A DNA stretch of 64,000 nt from Luidia sarsii (GCA_949987565.1 OX465112.1:1494259-1558258), one strand, 5' to 3'; shown: positions 13,023 to 24,436, counted from the stretch's first letter. Made by a program: numbers and translations. The notes: generated by a model from the letters alone, not told the origin.

Positions 13023-14586
13023 GAGGAAGGTAGACGCTCAAGATTAGCGGTTGGAGGAAGATGGCATCGTGGGTTAATAACGCCCCAAAACGGGCCAGCC
13101 ACTCCCGACTTGGGTGTCGCGATGCGCTGTCAAGAGGGGAGCGAACGGAGGCGGTCGTGTCAAACGAATGGAATTTCGGCAACTCCAACTCCGGGCAAAG
13201 TGTTTTTGGGTCGAGTTTGTTTCGGCGCCGTTTCTCACACGAGTGGCACCCAGTGGGGCCGGCCTGTAGCCCCCTGAGCTTGTCAATCAGTCCTCGGCGG
13301 AGTGCCCACTCGGGCCCAGTTTCCGCGGGAATTGCATATCGATTCCCTTCTCCGTAGCTTTAAAGGCGCGATTCTGTGGCGTCCCGCCCGCTCCCGAACC
13401 AATCGCGGCCAACCGAAAACTGGGGGCCGCCCACAATTATTTATTGGACGGAGAGATCAACCGGTTTATTCCGTCTTTCCTCAACTTTCAATACGGTTTA
13501 TTTTTAACATCGGGCCGGGCGCTCCCCGTCCTCGCAAGCCGCTGAAATCGACCCTACCCCGGCGATTGTAACCCAACACCATTGTGTGCGATTAAGGGCG
13601 GAATAATGGTCGGGTCGCGGCTGTTTAACATTCAGCCCCCCACTATATACCTGACCATTTACGGCGTGGCTGGTGCAGACGTGGACCGCCTGCGTTCGGA
13701 CAAATTTGGGCTGATTTGCATTGGTAATCATGCCCTTCAACGCAACGGCAGAATAGCGAAATGGAAATTTCGGGGGCTCCTTTCCATCGGAAATAAGGAA
13801 TCGATATTCCCGCTGCACGGAGCGAATCAACTTTATAATGCAAATCAACTATGGTGCAAAGAATTCTTCAATTTGGGAAAGGAAGCAGTTTTGCATTACC
13901 TCAACTCTAGTGTAATTTTTTATTCAACCCAGCACGTGGACTGAAACGAAAAGTGGAGATGCAGATCTAGTGGCAGAGGGCGCTATACGGTTATGCGGGG
14001 TGCAGAACACTAAAATATAGAGCTCCCATTGAACACTGTACAAAAACACTCACTTTCAAAGCCAATTATCCCATGCCCAAAAGTCTCTCAGCTCTTGTAG
14101 CTATACTTAAAATTGTAGTTTGGACCTTCATTTCTCAGATTCTTTTCAATTTTAGTGCTCTTAGCCGATTAGATTTTTTGCTAATTACCCCCAGAAAAAA
14201 ACACCCCCAAAATGTGTAGCCGTCCAAGCCGAATTTCTGCAAGGATTTTGGGATGGACCCCTCCACTTCCACAGCCAAATAGGGCCACATTTAAAAGCAG
14301 ATATGGTCCAAATGACATACCAAATTGAAGAGTGAGCCCCCAGGTTGTCTTAAGCTTTACTTGTTCTACAATGTATCAGTTAATTAGCCTCCAAAGACCC
14401 CTTATTAAACAAAAGTTGTACACACTTTATGATAATCAGCTCGGCGGAGCCATCTTGGATGGATTTTGTGTGCTGCATGCACCCTGCGGCGTGTAAAGCA
14501 GTCAAGTGATAGGTTGAGATTAAAATGCTCGATCAACCCGTGTGCGCCAAATCACCAGCACCAGTCTGTACATATAAGCCGCGCCC

Positions 14587-14997
14587 TTTCGGGTAGCGGT
14601 TTCAGTCTGGAATAAAATTTAACCGAGACGATGGTTAAATTTCCAATGGTCAAATTTGACCGTCGTTCCCACTTGGACTTTTAAGTCGGTCGATTTAACC
14701 GAGACGATGGTTAAGGTAACCGAGCTGGCAAAATCATTTGTGCACAGTGCATGTACGCCGAGTCGCGTTTAACCGAGTGGTGCGTTTCCACTGGACTAAT
14801 CGGCTCGGTCAGACTTACCTGGTCACTTTTACTGGACAGAGGTTGGCCGGTAAAAGTAACCATTCGGCTCGGTTAAAGTAACCGAGAAGAAATTTCACTG
14901 GGCCGTTTCCACTGGACTTAAAAGGGGAAAAGAAACCATATAACCATAATAGTCTCGGTTACTTTGACCAATATAAGTCCAGTGGAAACGTGGCTTT
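14587..14997. mobile_element. Foldback (MITE-like) element with GTTTCCACTGGACT ends
   Basis: GCCGTTTCCACTGGACTTAA at about 14901 and AAGTCCAGTGGAAACGTGGC at about 14972-14992 are inverted copies. A further GCGTTTCCACTGGACT lies at about 14783. The interior repeats AACCGAGACGATGGTTAA (about 14620 and 14698). A related inverted pair (CCGCACTGGATT / AGTCCAGTGCAG) lies at about 38345-38435 in a TCERG1 intron. No coding sequence. Confidence 0.6.
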
Positions 14998-15496
14998 AGC
15001 ATGCAGGAGTGTGGAAATTTTGTAGTGTGCGAATTGATTTCACAGGAGAAAATTCTTAAAAATGGGAGCATCTCATTAATCTGAAATGATTCTCTCAACG
15101 TGTTCCAATGGTCAAAGTACAGTTAGGCTCCGTGCAGAGTGTCTGTTGGCGTGGTTCATCACGCAGTGACCACAGGTTCCCGTTAAACGATCGCCTACGT
15201 CACAATAAAGTGGCGTCCCGACCGCAGATTGTTACGGTTGCGCGCGCGCGTCGCTGCCACTACGCTGCAACGCGCGCGCGCATTGTGACGCAGCGCGAGA
15301 CGTTACCGACCGCACTGTTGACACGCGCGCTCGGAGCGCGCGCGGTTTGACGCCAAACGTAAAAAAGATGCGCACAGTGCGTACACACGAACCAGACAAA
15401 AGCGCCAGCGAGCGAAGCTGAACGGTACTGACAGAAACCGCTCGAGGGTGAACCAAAAAAAATACCGAAAACGGGGAACGTGCGTACAGAGAGAAG

Positions 15497-15516
15497 ATGA
15501 CCGTGACTCAGATCAA
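15497..15516 (+). CDS. Candidate first coding exon of the MAP6/SAXO-like gene
   Basis: ATGACCGTGACTCAGATCAA is followed by a strong donor (GTAAGT at 15517). It ends in phase 2, and the next exon (16441) needs exactly one base to continue in the frame RKVGALGKDIGNIRARQIQA, so the junction is consistent. The segment just upstream (15235-15355) is very CpG-rich, as expected near a promoter. The exon is too short for homology support, so this start is a proposal only. Confidence 0.35.
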
Positions 15517-15551
15517 GTAAGTATCATGCAGTCCAATGATATCTTGTGGCT

Positions 15552-15765
15552 AAGAGCTGCGGATGCTTCCAAAGAACCGGTAACTGATGGGGAGAGGAAT
15601 GTGAAGGATGAGGAGGATGGGGGAAGATAAGGAGGATGAGAAGAATGTTGAGTATGGGGAGGATACGGAGGATGAAGAGGATGAGGAGGATGAGGAGAAT
15701 GTTGAGGATTGGGAGGATACGGTCGAATGACATCTTGTGGCTAAGAGCTGCTGATGCTTCCACAG
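15552..15765 (+). repeat. GAGGATGAG minisatellite with conserved flanks, copy 1
   Basis: Begins ATCTTGTGGCTAAGAGCTGC and contains CCAAAGAACCGGTAACTGATGG and a (GAGGAT)n stretch. It ends with a second copy of the flank (ATCTTGTGGCTAAGAGCTGC at about 15732). A related unit with the same GAACCGGTAACTGATGG lead-in is at 17755-18110. It lies in the first intron of the MAP6-like gene if the proposed start is right. Confidence 0.75.
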
Positions 15766-16440
15766 AATGATATGGGTGTAAAATGAAGGTACTGAGGTTT
15801 TGTCCAAGTTCTGTCCAATGACAGATTGAGGCGGGGTGGAAAACAGCTGTTAAATTATTCAAAAGAACGGTACGAGGGTAAGACTAAGGTACAAAGGAAG
15901 AATCCTTCGGCAGGAGTAGTAGCCTCTCCATGCCTTTGAAGGAGAAAGTGTAAACAAAAGGATAGCGATTGCATCCACCTTCAGACTTTTTGCCAAGCCG
16001 TCAAAAGAATACAATAGAACATAGGGAGGGCTTTTCTTCCAGGAAGAAGACAAGTTTTGCAAGTAAAGGGACCGGAAGACCAACGGAAGGATCGTGTCAA
16101 CTGGTCACATATTCACCCGTCGAATTCACTAAGGAAGCTATCGTAATATCTCTTCAAATGTATGAGCGCTGATGTACGGTGCATGGCACGACAACGCCGT
16201 ATTATAACCTACAGCATCAATGACAACGAACAGCCATCGCGAGTCCACACACGATCTATCGTATATAGACCCTCCAGGCCGGTAGAATAAAATCTCGTGA
16301 CGAAACTCGAGACACCCTGCATATATTGAACCGTTTCTTTTTTCACTCCCGAAAGCGAATGTATAGATTTTGGGTCTTGACTGGGTACGGTGGTTATTGT
16401 GGGGTGTTTTTTTTTATCTCTCTCTTTGCTTTTCCGACAG

Positions 16441-19400
16441 TCGTAAAGTTGGCGCCCTGGGCAAGGATATCGGCAACATCCGAGCCCGTCAGATTCAGGC
16501 GCAGCTCAAGCTATCGGAGTACCAAGAGGTAACTTCGCCGAGCCTGTAGTATTTGTATTAGCCCTTCGCTATTGCATTTTCTCGTGCACCTCGTTCGTTC
16601 CTTTAAATCCTGCCACGGCCGACATAACTCTGACGATCCTTTGCAAAAGTGTAGATGTCCGGGAGAATACCCTGTCAGATATTTTACTTAGTCAGTTCCA
16701 TCTCGTCCTAGGTCTTCAAGGCTTCCTGTTACCTTCCACGGTGCCCCAGCCTTGCACGATAACTCTCTCAGGGCTATCGCACTCCCGACTTTCCACGTGG
16801 CCCAAAATAGGATCGTGGTATTTGTTAATCTAAACAGTTTTTGTCTGTATCACATGAAAAACGTATTGCATGCATGTTCATGTACATAGTATGAACGTCA
16901 CCGCGTTCGTCTATACATGTCATTATCACTCCCCATCTCTCTCTATCTCTGTCTATTTCCTTCTCTCCTCTCCCCTCTCTCTTTCTCTCTCTCCATTCCC
17001 TCTCTCTCCCCTCTTTTTTTCCATTCCCCCTCTCTCCCTCTCCCTCCTCTTTTTTTTATTTTCGTTCCCCTCTCCCTCTCTATCCCTCCCTCCCCTCTTT
17101 CCTCTCCATTCCTACCTCTCCCTCCCCCTCTCCTTCTCTCTCCCTCTCTGTCCCTCCTTCCCCTCTTCCCTCTCCATTCCTATCTCTCCCTCCCCTATTC
17201 TCTCTCTCCCTCCCCACCTCCTTCTGTCTCCCTCTCTCTCCCTCCCTCCCCTTCTTCTCTCTCCATTCCTCTCTCTCTCTCTCTCTCTCTCAATCCCCTC
17301 TTCTCCCTCTCTTCCCTCTCTCTCTCTCTCCCTCCCTCCCCTTCTTCTCTCTCCATTCATCTCTCACACTCCCCTCTTCTCCCTCTCCCCCTCTCTCTAT
17401 CTCTCTCTCACTCCAGGCTTATAAGGCGTGGCCATGGCAACCGAGGAGAGACAGCATGCGACCCGTTGCCAAGGCAACTGTGCCCACGAGCAGACCAAAA
17501 CTGAAGACCACCAACCAAGCCACCTTCGTGGTGCATAAGGTGAAACGCACGAGCGATCTTTAATTATTGGACTCGTTTTCTTCCGCTGATGACGAAGGGG
17601 GTGAGGGTGATGGGAGTTTGGGATGGGGGAGAATGGGGAAGGATGGGGGTGATGGGATCGATGGGGGAAGAATGAGAGATAAGACTCGAGGGTTTGCGAT
17701 GGGGGGAAGCACAATGTGGTAAGTGACACCACCTATGTTCTCTCTCTAGAGATGTTAATTGCTCTGAAAAGAACCGGTAACTGATGGTAAGAGGAATGTA
17801 AAGGAAGAGAAGGATGGGGAAGATAAGGAGGATACGGAAGATACGGAGGATGAGGAGGATGAGGAGGATGAGGAGGATGAGGAGGATGAGGAGGATGAGG
17901 AGGATGAGGAGGATGAGGAGGATGAGGAGGGGGAGGGTGAGGGGGATGAGGAGGGTGAGGGGGTGAGGGTGAGGGGGGATGAGGAAGATGAGGATGAGGA
18001 GGGTGAGGGGGATGTGGAGGATGAGGAAGGTGGGGAGGATAAGGAGGATAAGGAGGAGGAGGATGGGGAGGATAATGTTGTTGATGAAAACAACATTTTT
18101 TGATTGATAAAGCATTTCCTTAATTAATATTTACATTTATCCTACCTTGATTTTCGCGAGGGTAACTAAAATGCATCGAATATAAAGCACATCGTCATCG
18201 CTTGACCTGTACCAATATCAATCCCCTTTTGTCACCCCTCCCCATCCCTCTCCTTCCCTCAGACTAACCAGCGACCAGCCGTATCGTCTCGGAGCAAGAA
18301 GGTCTACCACCCACCCACCACCAAGATGCTGGCGGAGTCCACCTACGACACGGACTTCACCCGCAAGACGGCCAGCCGGCCGCCCGCCTGCCGACCGGCC
18401 AAGGCCGCCGTCTCGCCCCCGGGGCCCTTCGACAGCAAGACGGTCTACGAGGACACGTACACGCCCTGGACGCCCGAGGAGCTGGCCGAGTGCCGGGTCC
18501 GGGCCACGGTCGCCCGGGACAACCTGAAGACGGCCAATCCGGCCAGGCGGTTCCAGGCCTCCACCACCGCCAAGGTCAGTTCGCTCACTGGGCTCCGGTG
18601 CAAGACGGATGAGAAAACCGGATAAGATTATCGAAAGGGGTTTGCCCGCCGGTTGAGGGTAAACTGCGGACCCTTGCGTGAGGTCATCTCTTTTGAGAAG
18701 GAGTATCATGGCGCTGAGGGTTTACCGACCCTCATCAGAGCCACAGGCCTTCTGGAGAGAGATGCCTCATACAAGGATATCACCGCAAACTCTCGACGAA
18801 ATTTTACCTCCACTCCCAAGATGAATCGACGACTCCAGCAACAGGTTCACTCATGTTCTTTTCAGAACCACACCTTTTCTTTAAGAGATCTTATACATGG
18901 TGTCACCGCAAACCTTCCTATATTGATTCACCCACCATGCAAAGCCTTAAGTCTTATTTAAGTTAGTATACCATATTTTGATACCATATTTTGGCTTGAA
19001 CCTTGAACCTCGCAGGAGGACTACAAGGACCACGGCAACCCGTCACCGGCCAAGTCCACCCAAGCCCGCCGAGAAGTCGGCCGCCCCCACGGCGCCCTTC
19101 GCCGCCGACCGGACCGCGCACCGGGCCGACTCCGCCGGCGCCGCCCCCTCGTCGCCCCCGCCGCCGTCGCCGCCGGCGCCGGCCGCTGGCGCCGACCCGG
19201 GCAGCCGGCCGGCCGAGGAGAGCCGGCACCGGTCCCCTCCCTTCGACGACCTGACCATCTTCAGGCGGGACTTCCCGGCCCATCGCGGCGTCAAGAAGGA
19301 GCAGAGCTACAAGCCCAAGAACGTCTACTCGCCCAGCGGTGAGGTTTTGGGGCTCGATTTTGGTGTTTCCCCCTCCTTCATAACCGTCTGTCGGAATAAG

Positions 19401-22226
19401 TTGCCGTTTTCTTCCCAGAGCCCTAAATAACTTTGTCTACGATTCCTCCGGATTACCACTCAGAATAAGTACGTCTTTGTGACAAACCAAATATCTCACG
19501 GTAACCACTGAAAGACCTCACGATTACCACACAAATGCATTACCGCCCAAATACCTTACTATCACCACCCAAATACCTCACGATTACCACACAAAGTCCT
19601 CACGATTACCACCAAAAAATTAAACGATTAACACAAAAATTCCTCACCATTACCTCTAATAACTAATTAATAATTCAAACATGTATACTGCGCCCTTTGC
19701 ATAAAAATGATCAAAGGAGCTTTACAATAAAATCGCTATTAAAGAAAGAGAAACGATAACAGATCTTATGCCTCACGATTACCACAGAAATACCTCGTTT
19801 ACCATTTAAATATTTAAACAAAAGCTGACTTCGTTCGTTCGTTCGTTCGTTCGTTCGTTCGTTCTTTCGTTCGTTCGTTCGTTCGTTCGTTCGTTCGTTC
19901 ATTTGTTACTTTGTTTGTTACTTTGTTTGTTACTTTGTTTGTGCATGGCTGCCTGCAGGTTCCAAATTTGACGACCGTACCACCCAGCGCATGGCCTACC
20001 AGGCATGGCCCATCCCGAAGCGAGAGCACCTACCCTGGGCTGACCGTCCCGACTACAAGCCCGACCGCGCCAAGCTCCAGCTAGTCACTTCGTACCAGGT
20101 ATGACGAAAGGCCCATGCCTACTAGACCACAGACTGCACATGGAGCCACTTCCCATTGCCCATGACCGCCACACGAGATGTTTTGAAGAATCGGGCACTT
20201 TCAGAACTCGCTATTAAACTATCGGCAGGGTGTGTACAAGCGAGACAAACCTGGCACAATCGTAAGTCTGTGTGGCTTTTGTCATACTGCATAACATTTG
20301 TTTTGTGGTAGACTGAAAATAATCATTGTTCGACAACTTAGACGATAGAGGTGCCCGGATTCGGAGGGCCCGGCACATAGCAACACCACCAATTCGGAGG
20401 TCCGGGCACAAAGTGGTTAAACAGTTGCTGTGTTTTTGTTTTCTTCTTCTTCTTCTTCTTCTTCTTCTTCTTCTTCTTCTTCTTCTTCTTCTTCTTCTTC
20501 TTCTTCTTCTTCTTCTTCTTCTTCTTCTTCTTCTTCTTCTTCTTCTTCTTCTTCTTCTTCTTCTTCTTCTTCTTCTTCTTCTTCTTCTCTTCTTCTTCTT
20601 CTTCTTCTTCTTCTTCTTCTTCTTCTTCTTCTTCTTCTTCTTCTTCTTCTTCTTCTTCTTCTTCTTCTTCTTCTTCTTCTTCTTCTTCTTCCGAAAACCT
20701 TTTTGATTTCAGTGCGATTACGAGGACCCCAGCTTCATCATCCCGCACGCCCTGCAGAAGTGCCGCGCCTCGCTCTGCAAGTACGAGAACAACCTCGGAG
20801 CCGGCGAGTCGGGCCCCTTCGACGAGCGCACCGAGTACCGGTCCACCTTCATCGCCTGGGACGGCGTCAAGCGGCCCGCCTCCTACAAGGTAGGACTGGG
20901 TCTCGCTCGATCGGAAAGCCAAACCCCGACATTGAAAAAGGTTTGAGATTGACCGGAGGGTTCGGGACCGAAGTGGTCACTGCAAGCGGAGCTCGACCTT
21001 GGCCTCGTAAAATGCCACGGCACGACTCCCTCCTCTTGTCCATCCACAGCTGGCCTGTCCAAGTTGAGCTCGACCTCTGCCTCATTCAATGTTATGACAT
21101 GCCCCTCCTCCAGTCCACCCACGAGCTATCCTATCCAAGTTGAGCTCAACCTCGGCCTCATTCAATGCTATAGCATGCCCTCCTCTAGACCATCCACAGC
21201 TGGCCTATCCAAGTTGAGCTCGACCTCTGCCTCATTCAATGCTATGGCATGCCCCTCCTCCAGTCCACCCAAAGCTGGCCTATCCAGGTGGAGCCCAACC
21301 TCGGTCTAATTAGATGCTGTGGCATGCCCCATCCACCATGCCAGTCCACCCACAGCTGACCTATCGGTGGATGTTATTGCCTGCAGTCAAGAGTGGCGCC
21401 AAGTTATACGTGGCCACACGAGCAACAGCACACATTCTAGATATCTTCTTATACATCCCTCCCATTTTATTCCACCCAACCAGAACACATCCTATCCTAT
21501 CAATCATATAACATCAATCCCACTCTATCTTATCCAATCCCATCCCATCACATCCCATCACTTTCTATTCCATCCCATCAGATCATATTTCACCCATTCC
21601 ATCGCATCCCATCAGATCATATTTCACCCCATTCCATCACATCACATCACATCCCATCAGATCATATCTCACCCCATTCCATCACATCCCATCACATTTC
21701 ACCCCATTCCATCAGATTATATTTCACCTATTCCATTACATCCCATCACTTCCTATTCCATCCAGTCCAGTTCCTTCCCTTCCCGTTCCATCCAATCCCC
21801 TCCCATATATCATTGCATTCCATGCCAACCCCGTCCCATTTCATCCCACCCACCCAACCACACACTTAACGCCCGCAGATCATCGAGAAGTACCAATACC
21901 CGAAGACGCCCTTCACCGCCGAGTCCACCTTCAGCAGCCACTTCAAGGGAGTGCGGGCGCCGCCGGCAAAGTCCTGCCGTCCCCAGCGTAGGCCTTCTCC
22001 TCCAGCGCCGCCTCGGCCTCGGCCTCGGCGGCCGCCGGGCCGTTGGGCGGCAAGGGACGTCCCAAGAGCTGCCCGGTGCCCGGCGTGACGGACGGTGGCA
22101 GCGGGCAGCGTCCGGGGCGCCGACGAGGACGAAGACGGGGAGGGCAAGGGGAAGGGACGCGGTGAGGACACGACCGCGGAAGAGAAAGCACCGGCCAGCG
22201 AGCCAACCGAGACAGCGGAGAACTAA
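16441..22226 (+). CDS. MAP6/SAXO-like microtubule-stabilising protein, with apparent frameshifts
   Basis: Exons read on the plus strand: 16441-16530, 17417-17539, 18263-18574, 19016-19338, 19959-20098, 20713-20889 and 21879-22226. The product has degenerate repeats of the Mn type that MAP6 (STOP) and stabilizer-of-axonemal-microtubules (FAM154) proteins use to bind tubulin: LSEYQEAYKAWPW, FDSKTVYEDTYTPW, FDDLTIFRRDF, FDDRTTQRMAYQAWP and FDERTEYRSTFIAWD. The C-terminus ends in an acidic tail (DEDEDGEGKG...TETAEN, stop TAA at 22224). Splice phases agree between 17417, 18263 and 19016 and from 19959 to 21879. Three exons need indels to stay open: 16441-16530 (near the GCGCGC at about 16499), 19016-19338 (CCC near 19057) and 21879-22226 (a compensating pair). 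Without correction the last exon stops at TGA 22086-22088. Assembly errors in GC-rich exons or an early pseudogene are both possible. In known relatives the family acts on stable, often axonemal, microtubules. The family call is firm; the orthologue is not. Confidence 0.72.
16925..17412. repeat. (CT)n tract abutting a 3' splice site
   Basis: About 490 bp of CT/CCT repeat on the sense strand of the MAP6-like gene. It ends four bases before the acceptor AG at 17415-17416, so it doubles as an exceptionally long polypyrimidine tract. Confidence 0.95.
17755..18110 (+). repeat. GAGGATGAG minisatellite with conserved flanks, copy 2
   Basis: Starts with GCTCTGAAAAGAACCGGTAA, related to the histone-stem-loop repeat family, then GGAGGATGAGGAGGATGAGG units to about 18075. 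It ends in AACAACATTTTTTGATTGAT. It is intronic to the MAP6-like gene and purine-rich on the sense strand. Confidence 0.8.
18854..18962 (+). repeat. Histone-stem-loop repeat family, single arm with altered stem
   Basis: TGTTCTTTTCAGAACC at 18854-18869, then CACACCTTTTCTTTAAGAG, GGTGTCACCGCAAACCTTCC and CACCATGCAAAGCC. The block is nearly the reverse complement of 27001-27120, so the two copies share a sub-family whose stem is GGTTCT/AGAACC rather than GGCTCT/AGAGCC. Confidence 0.8.
19832..19945. repeat. (GTTC)n and (TTTGTTAC)n microsatellite
   Basis: A tetranucleotide CGTT array (about 19832-19900) is followed by three TTTGTTAC units. The array ends about 13 bases before the acceptor AG at 19957-19958 of the MAP6-like gene. 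Confidence 0.95.
20432..20691 (+). repeat. (CTT)n = GAA/TTC triplet repeat, about 87 units
   Basis: About 260 bp of CTT triplets with a single break (about 20586-20588, TCTCTT). It ends about 20 bases before the acceptor AG at 20711-20712 of the MAP6-like gene, with pyrimidines on the sense strand. GAA/TTC tracts of this length are known to form triplex (sticky) DNA and to impede transcription in the human FXN intron. Confidence 0.97.
20995..21345 (+). repeat. Imperfect ~80-bp tandem duplication
   Basis: The word AAGTTGAGCTCGACCTCTGC (or AACCTCGGCC variants) followed by CTCATTCAATG and GCATGCCC recurs three to four times (about 21060, 21139, 21210, 21287). It is intronic and non-coding. Confidence 0.8.
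21480..21850. repeat. (CATCCCAT)n minisatellite
   Basis: About 370 bp of CATCCCATCACATT-type units in the last intron of the MAP6-like gene. It stops about 28 bases before the acceptor at 21877-21878. Confidence 0.9.
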
Positions 22227-22647
22227 AGAAAAACAGTTGGTGCTCCAACAAAGTGAAAGACAGGGCGACGCTCACAATCAAGCATCAATTCTTAAAATCC
22301 TCCCCAAAAAATGACGAGATGTAAAACACCACGAGACACTGAATCAAATATCATGCCCAAATATTCACAAAATATGATACAAATACGTGCTCGCGAGCCA
22401 CCATGTGATCACCCAGTACCCAGATTAAACAGAAATCACTCCGGATTCAGCGAGTAACCAAAACACCGGGACATTTATTGTATAAAACTTACGCTTTGTG
22501 TTCCTTTTGAACGCCACCAACAACAAAAAACCACGGAAAGGTTTCACTGAACCACTATGTACAAGGCAAAACTGCAGAATCACCAAGCTGAGAAAGGACA
22601 GTGAAATCAGAAAACTAAGGGAGGGGTTTGTAAACTGAAATGTTAAA

Positions 22648-22653
22648 AATAAA
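22648..22653 (+). promoter_or_regulatory. Candidate poly(A) signal of the MAP6-like gene
   Basis: AATAAA lies about 420 bases after the stop at 22226. A second AATAAA is at 22774-22779. Either would give a short 3' untranslated region before the repeat-rich DNA that separates this gene from the convergent TCERG1. Confidence 0.4.
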
Positions 22654-22861
22654 TGCTGGGTTAAATAACCTCAGGGGAGTCAGTTAAACGCAAACGAAAT
22701 CAAGATGTGTCCTTTGATCTAGCCAGGATAAATCATTTACTTTTATCGTATTATTGGAACTCTTGCAAGACGAAATAAATGTCTTCCATACATTATACCT
22801 GTGGTTTCATGAAATACACCATCATTCTAGGGGTTTGTTTCTTACCATCGAATTAATGAGA

Positions 22862-23048
22862 CACCTTTATCAAAGGCCCAATACAACATTGGGAAGGTCG
22901 GAAAACATCGATGTCCACAGATTTCCTTCTAATTTACAAAGTTTGTAGATGGTCATGATAGAATCCTAATGTTGAAATCTTACGGTCTGGGATGCTGTAC
23001 TTGTCGAGAAATCTTCACTCAAAACATCGTTGTATTGGGCCTTTAAAC
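22862..23048 (+). repeat. Dispersed repeat E, copy 2
   Basis: Reverse complement of 8141-8335: GCCCAATACAACATTGGGAA, CATCGATGTCCACAGATTTC and TAATTTACAAAGTTTGTAGA. It lies just downstream of the MAP6-like gene. Confidence 0.75.
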
Positions 23049-23287
23049 CACTATAAACTAAGAACGAAAATAATAACTGAGTTTTAGTGACTCCTCGCAA
23101 ATACACAATGGAGCACGCAAGTTGCCTGACCCATTTCGGCTGGATCAGTCTGTTAACAGATACTGTGGATCAGAACAGGAACAACTATCATCGCTTGGAA
23201 GGGGGCCGAAGCTTTCAACCATGACCTCACTCCGGCACGAGGAAGAACAGACATTTAGAGAGATGACTGTCACCCAGGCTGGCCTGC

Positions 23288-23625
23288 TGATGGGATTTCA
23301 ATGGCATTTCAATGAAGTTTCAATGGCATTTCAATGAAGTTTCAATGGCATTTCAATGGCATTTCAATGGCATTTCAATGGCATTTCAATGAAGTTTCAA
23401 TGAAGTTTCAATGGCATTTCAATGGCATTTCAATGGCATTTCAATGGCATTTCAATGGCATTTCAATGGCATTTCAATGGCATTTCAATGGCATTTCAAT
23501 GGCATTTCAATGGCATTTCAATGGCATTTCAATAGCATTTCAATGGCATTTCAATGGCATTTCAATAGCATTTCAATGGCATTTCAATGGCATTTCAGTG
23601 GCATTTCAATGGGGAGAGCAGGTTA
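23288..23625 (+). repeat. 11-bp tandem repeat (CAATGGCATTT)n
   Basis: About 30 units of CAATGGCATTT, with a CAATGAAGTTT variant in the first part and CAATAGCATTT near the end. Two more units recur at about 23673-23700, after a duplicated flank (GCAGGTTAAACTAAACAAAAAT at about 23619 and 23709). All three plus frames read the same 11-residue periodic peptide, so the open frames are repeat artefacts. Confidence 0.95.
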
Positions 23626-24057
23626 AACTAAACAAAAATTCCCTTCTTTAACAACACTCTCTTGGGTTGAAATCTCAATGGCATTTCAATGGCATTTCAA
23701 TGGGGAAAGCAGGTTAAACTAAACAAAAATTCTCACCTTTGACAACACCCTTTGGGTTGAAATCTGAAAATCCCTCTCGTCATTCCATCAATCCCCACTC
23801 TCGAGCTAAAATTGTAAATTGGCTGTTTCAATGGCATTTTCTAAAATGTGCCATGATTGGGCCTTTTAACAGACTTGTAAAATTCCAGCCATTCGAGGAA
23901 GCAAATGGTCCACATAAACATTACCTCATTGAAAAAAAATTAAAAACATGAAATAATTCAAAGAAACAATATGAATGCAAAGAATCGGCTACTGATAGCT
24001 AGGTTACTTGGCAATTGTTTTTGAGCAATCATGGAACTCGCAGTGTGCCAAAAGGGC

Positions 24058-24059
<2 letters not shown>

Positions 24060-24109
<50 letters not shown>

Positions 24110-24420
24110 GGAGGGTGAGAGAGCTAGCCCGCATTTGTTCATCTTCTATTTAGGGTTGCACACGGGACCCTCTCGCGTCGCCGTACCGCTCAAGGTGTAT
24201 CGAGGGAGAGGGAGAGGGAAAGGGATAGAGGGGAAGGAAGAGGGAGAGGGAGGAAGAGGGAGAGGGAGGAAGAGGGAGAGGGAGGAAGAGGGAGAGGGAG
24301 GAGAGGGAGAGGGAGGAAGAGGGAGAGGGAGAGAAGGGGAGGGAAGGGGAGAGGGAGGAAGAGGGAGAGAGAGAGAAGGGGAGGGAAGGGGAGAGAGAGG
24401 GAGAGACAGAGAGAGAGAGG
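24060..24420. repeat. (GA)n / (GGGAGA)n purine tract
   Basis: Purine repeat on the plus strand directly downstream of the TCERG1 stop codon. In the sense of that gene it is a CT-rich tract in the 3' untranslated region. Confidence 0.9.
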
Positions 24421-24436
24421 TGGCTGATTATGGAGC

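Noticed and set aside
23122..23651. Periodic MAFQWHFNGIS-type peptide
   Set aside because: An 11-bp repeat gives the same 11-residue cycle in all frames; it does not indicate a protein.
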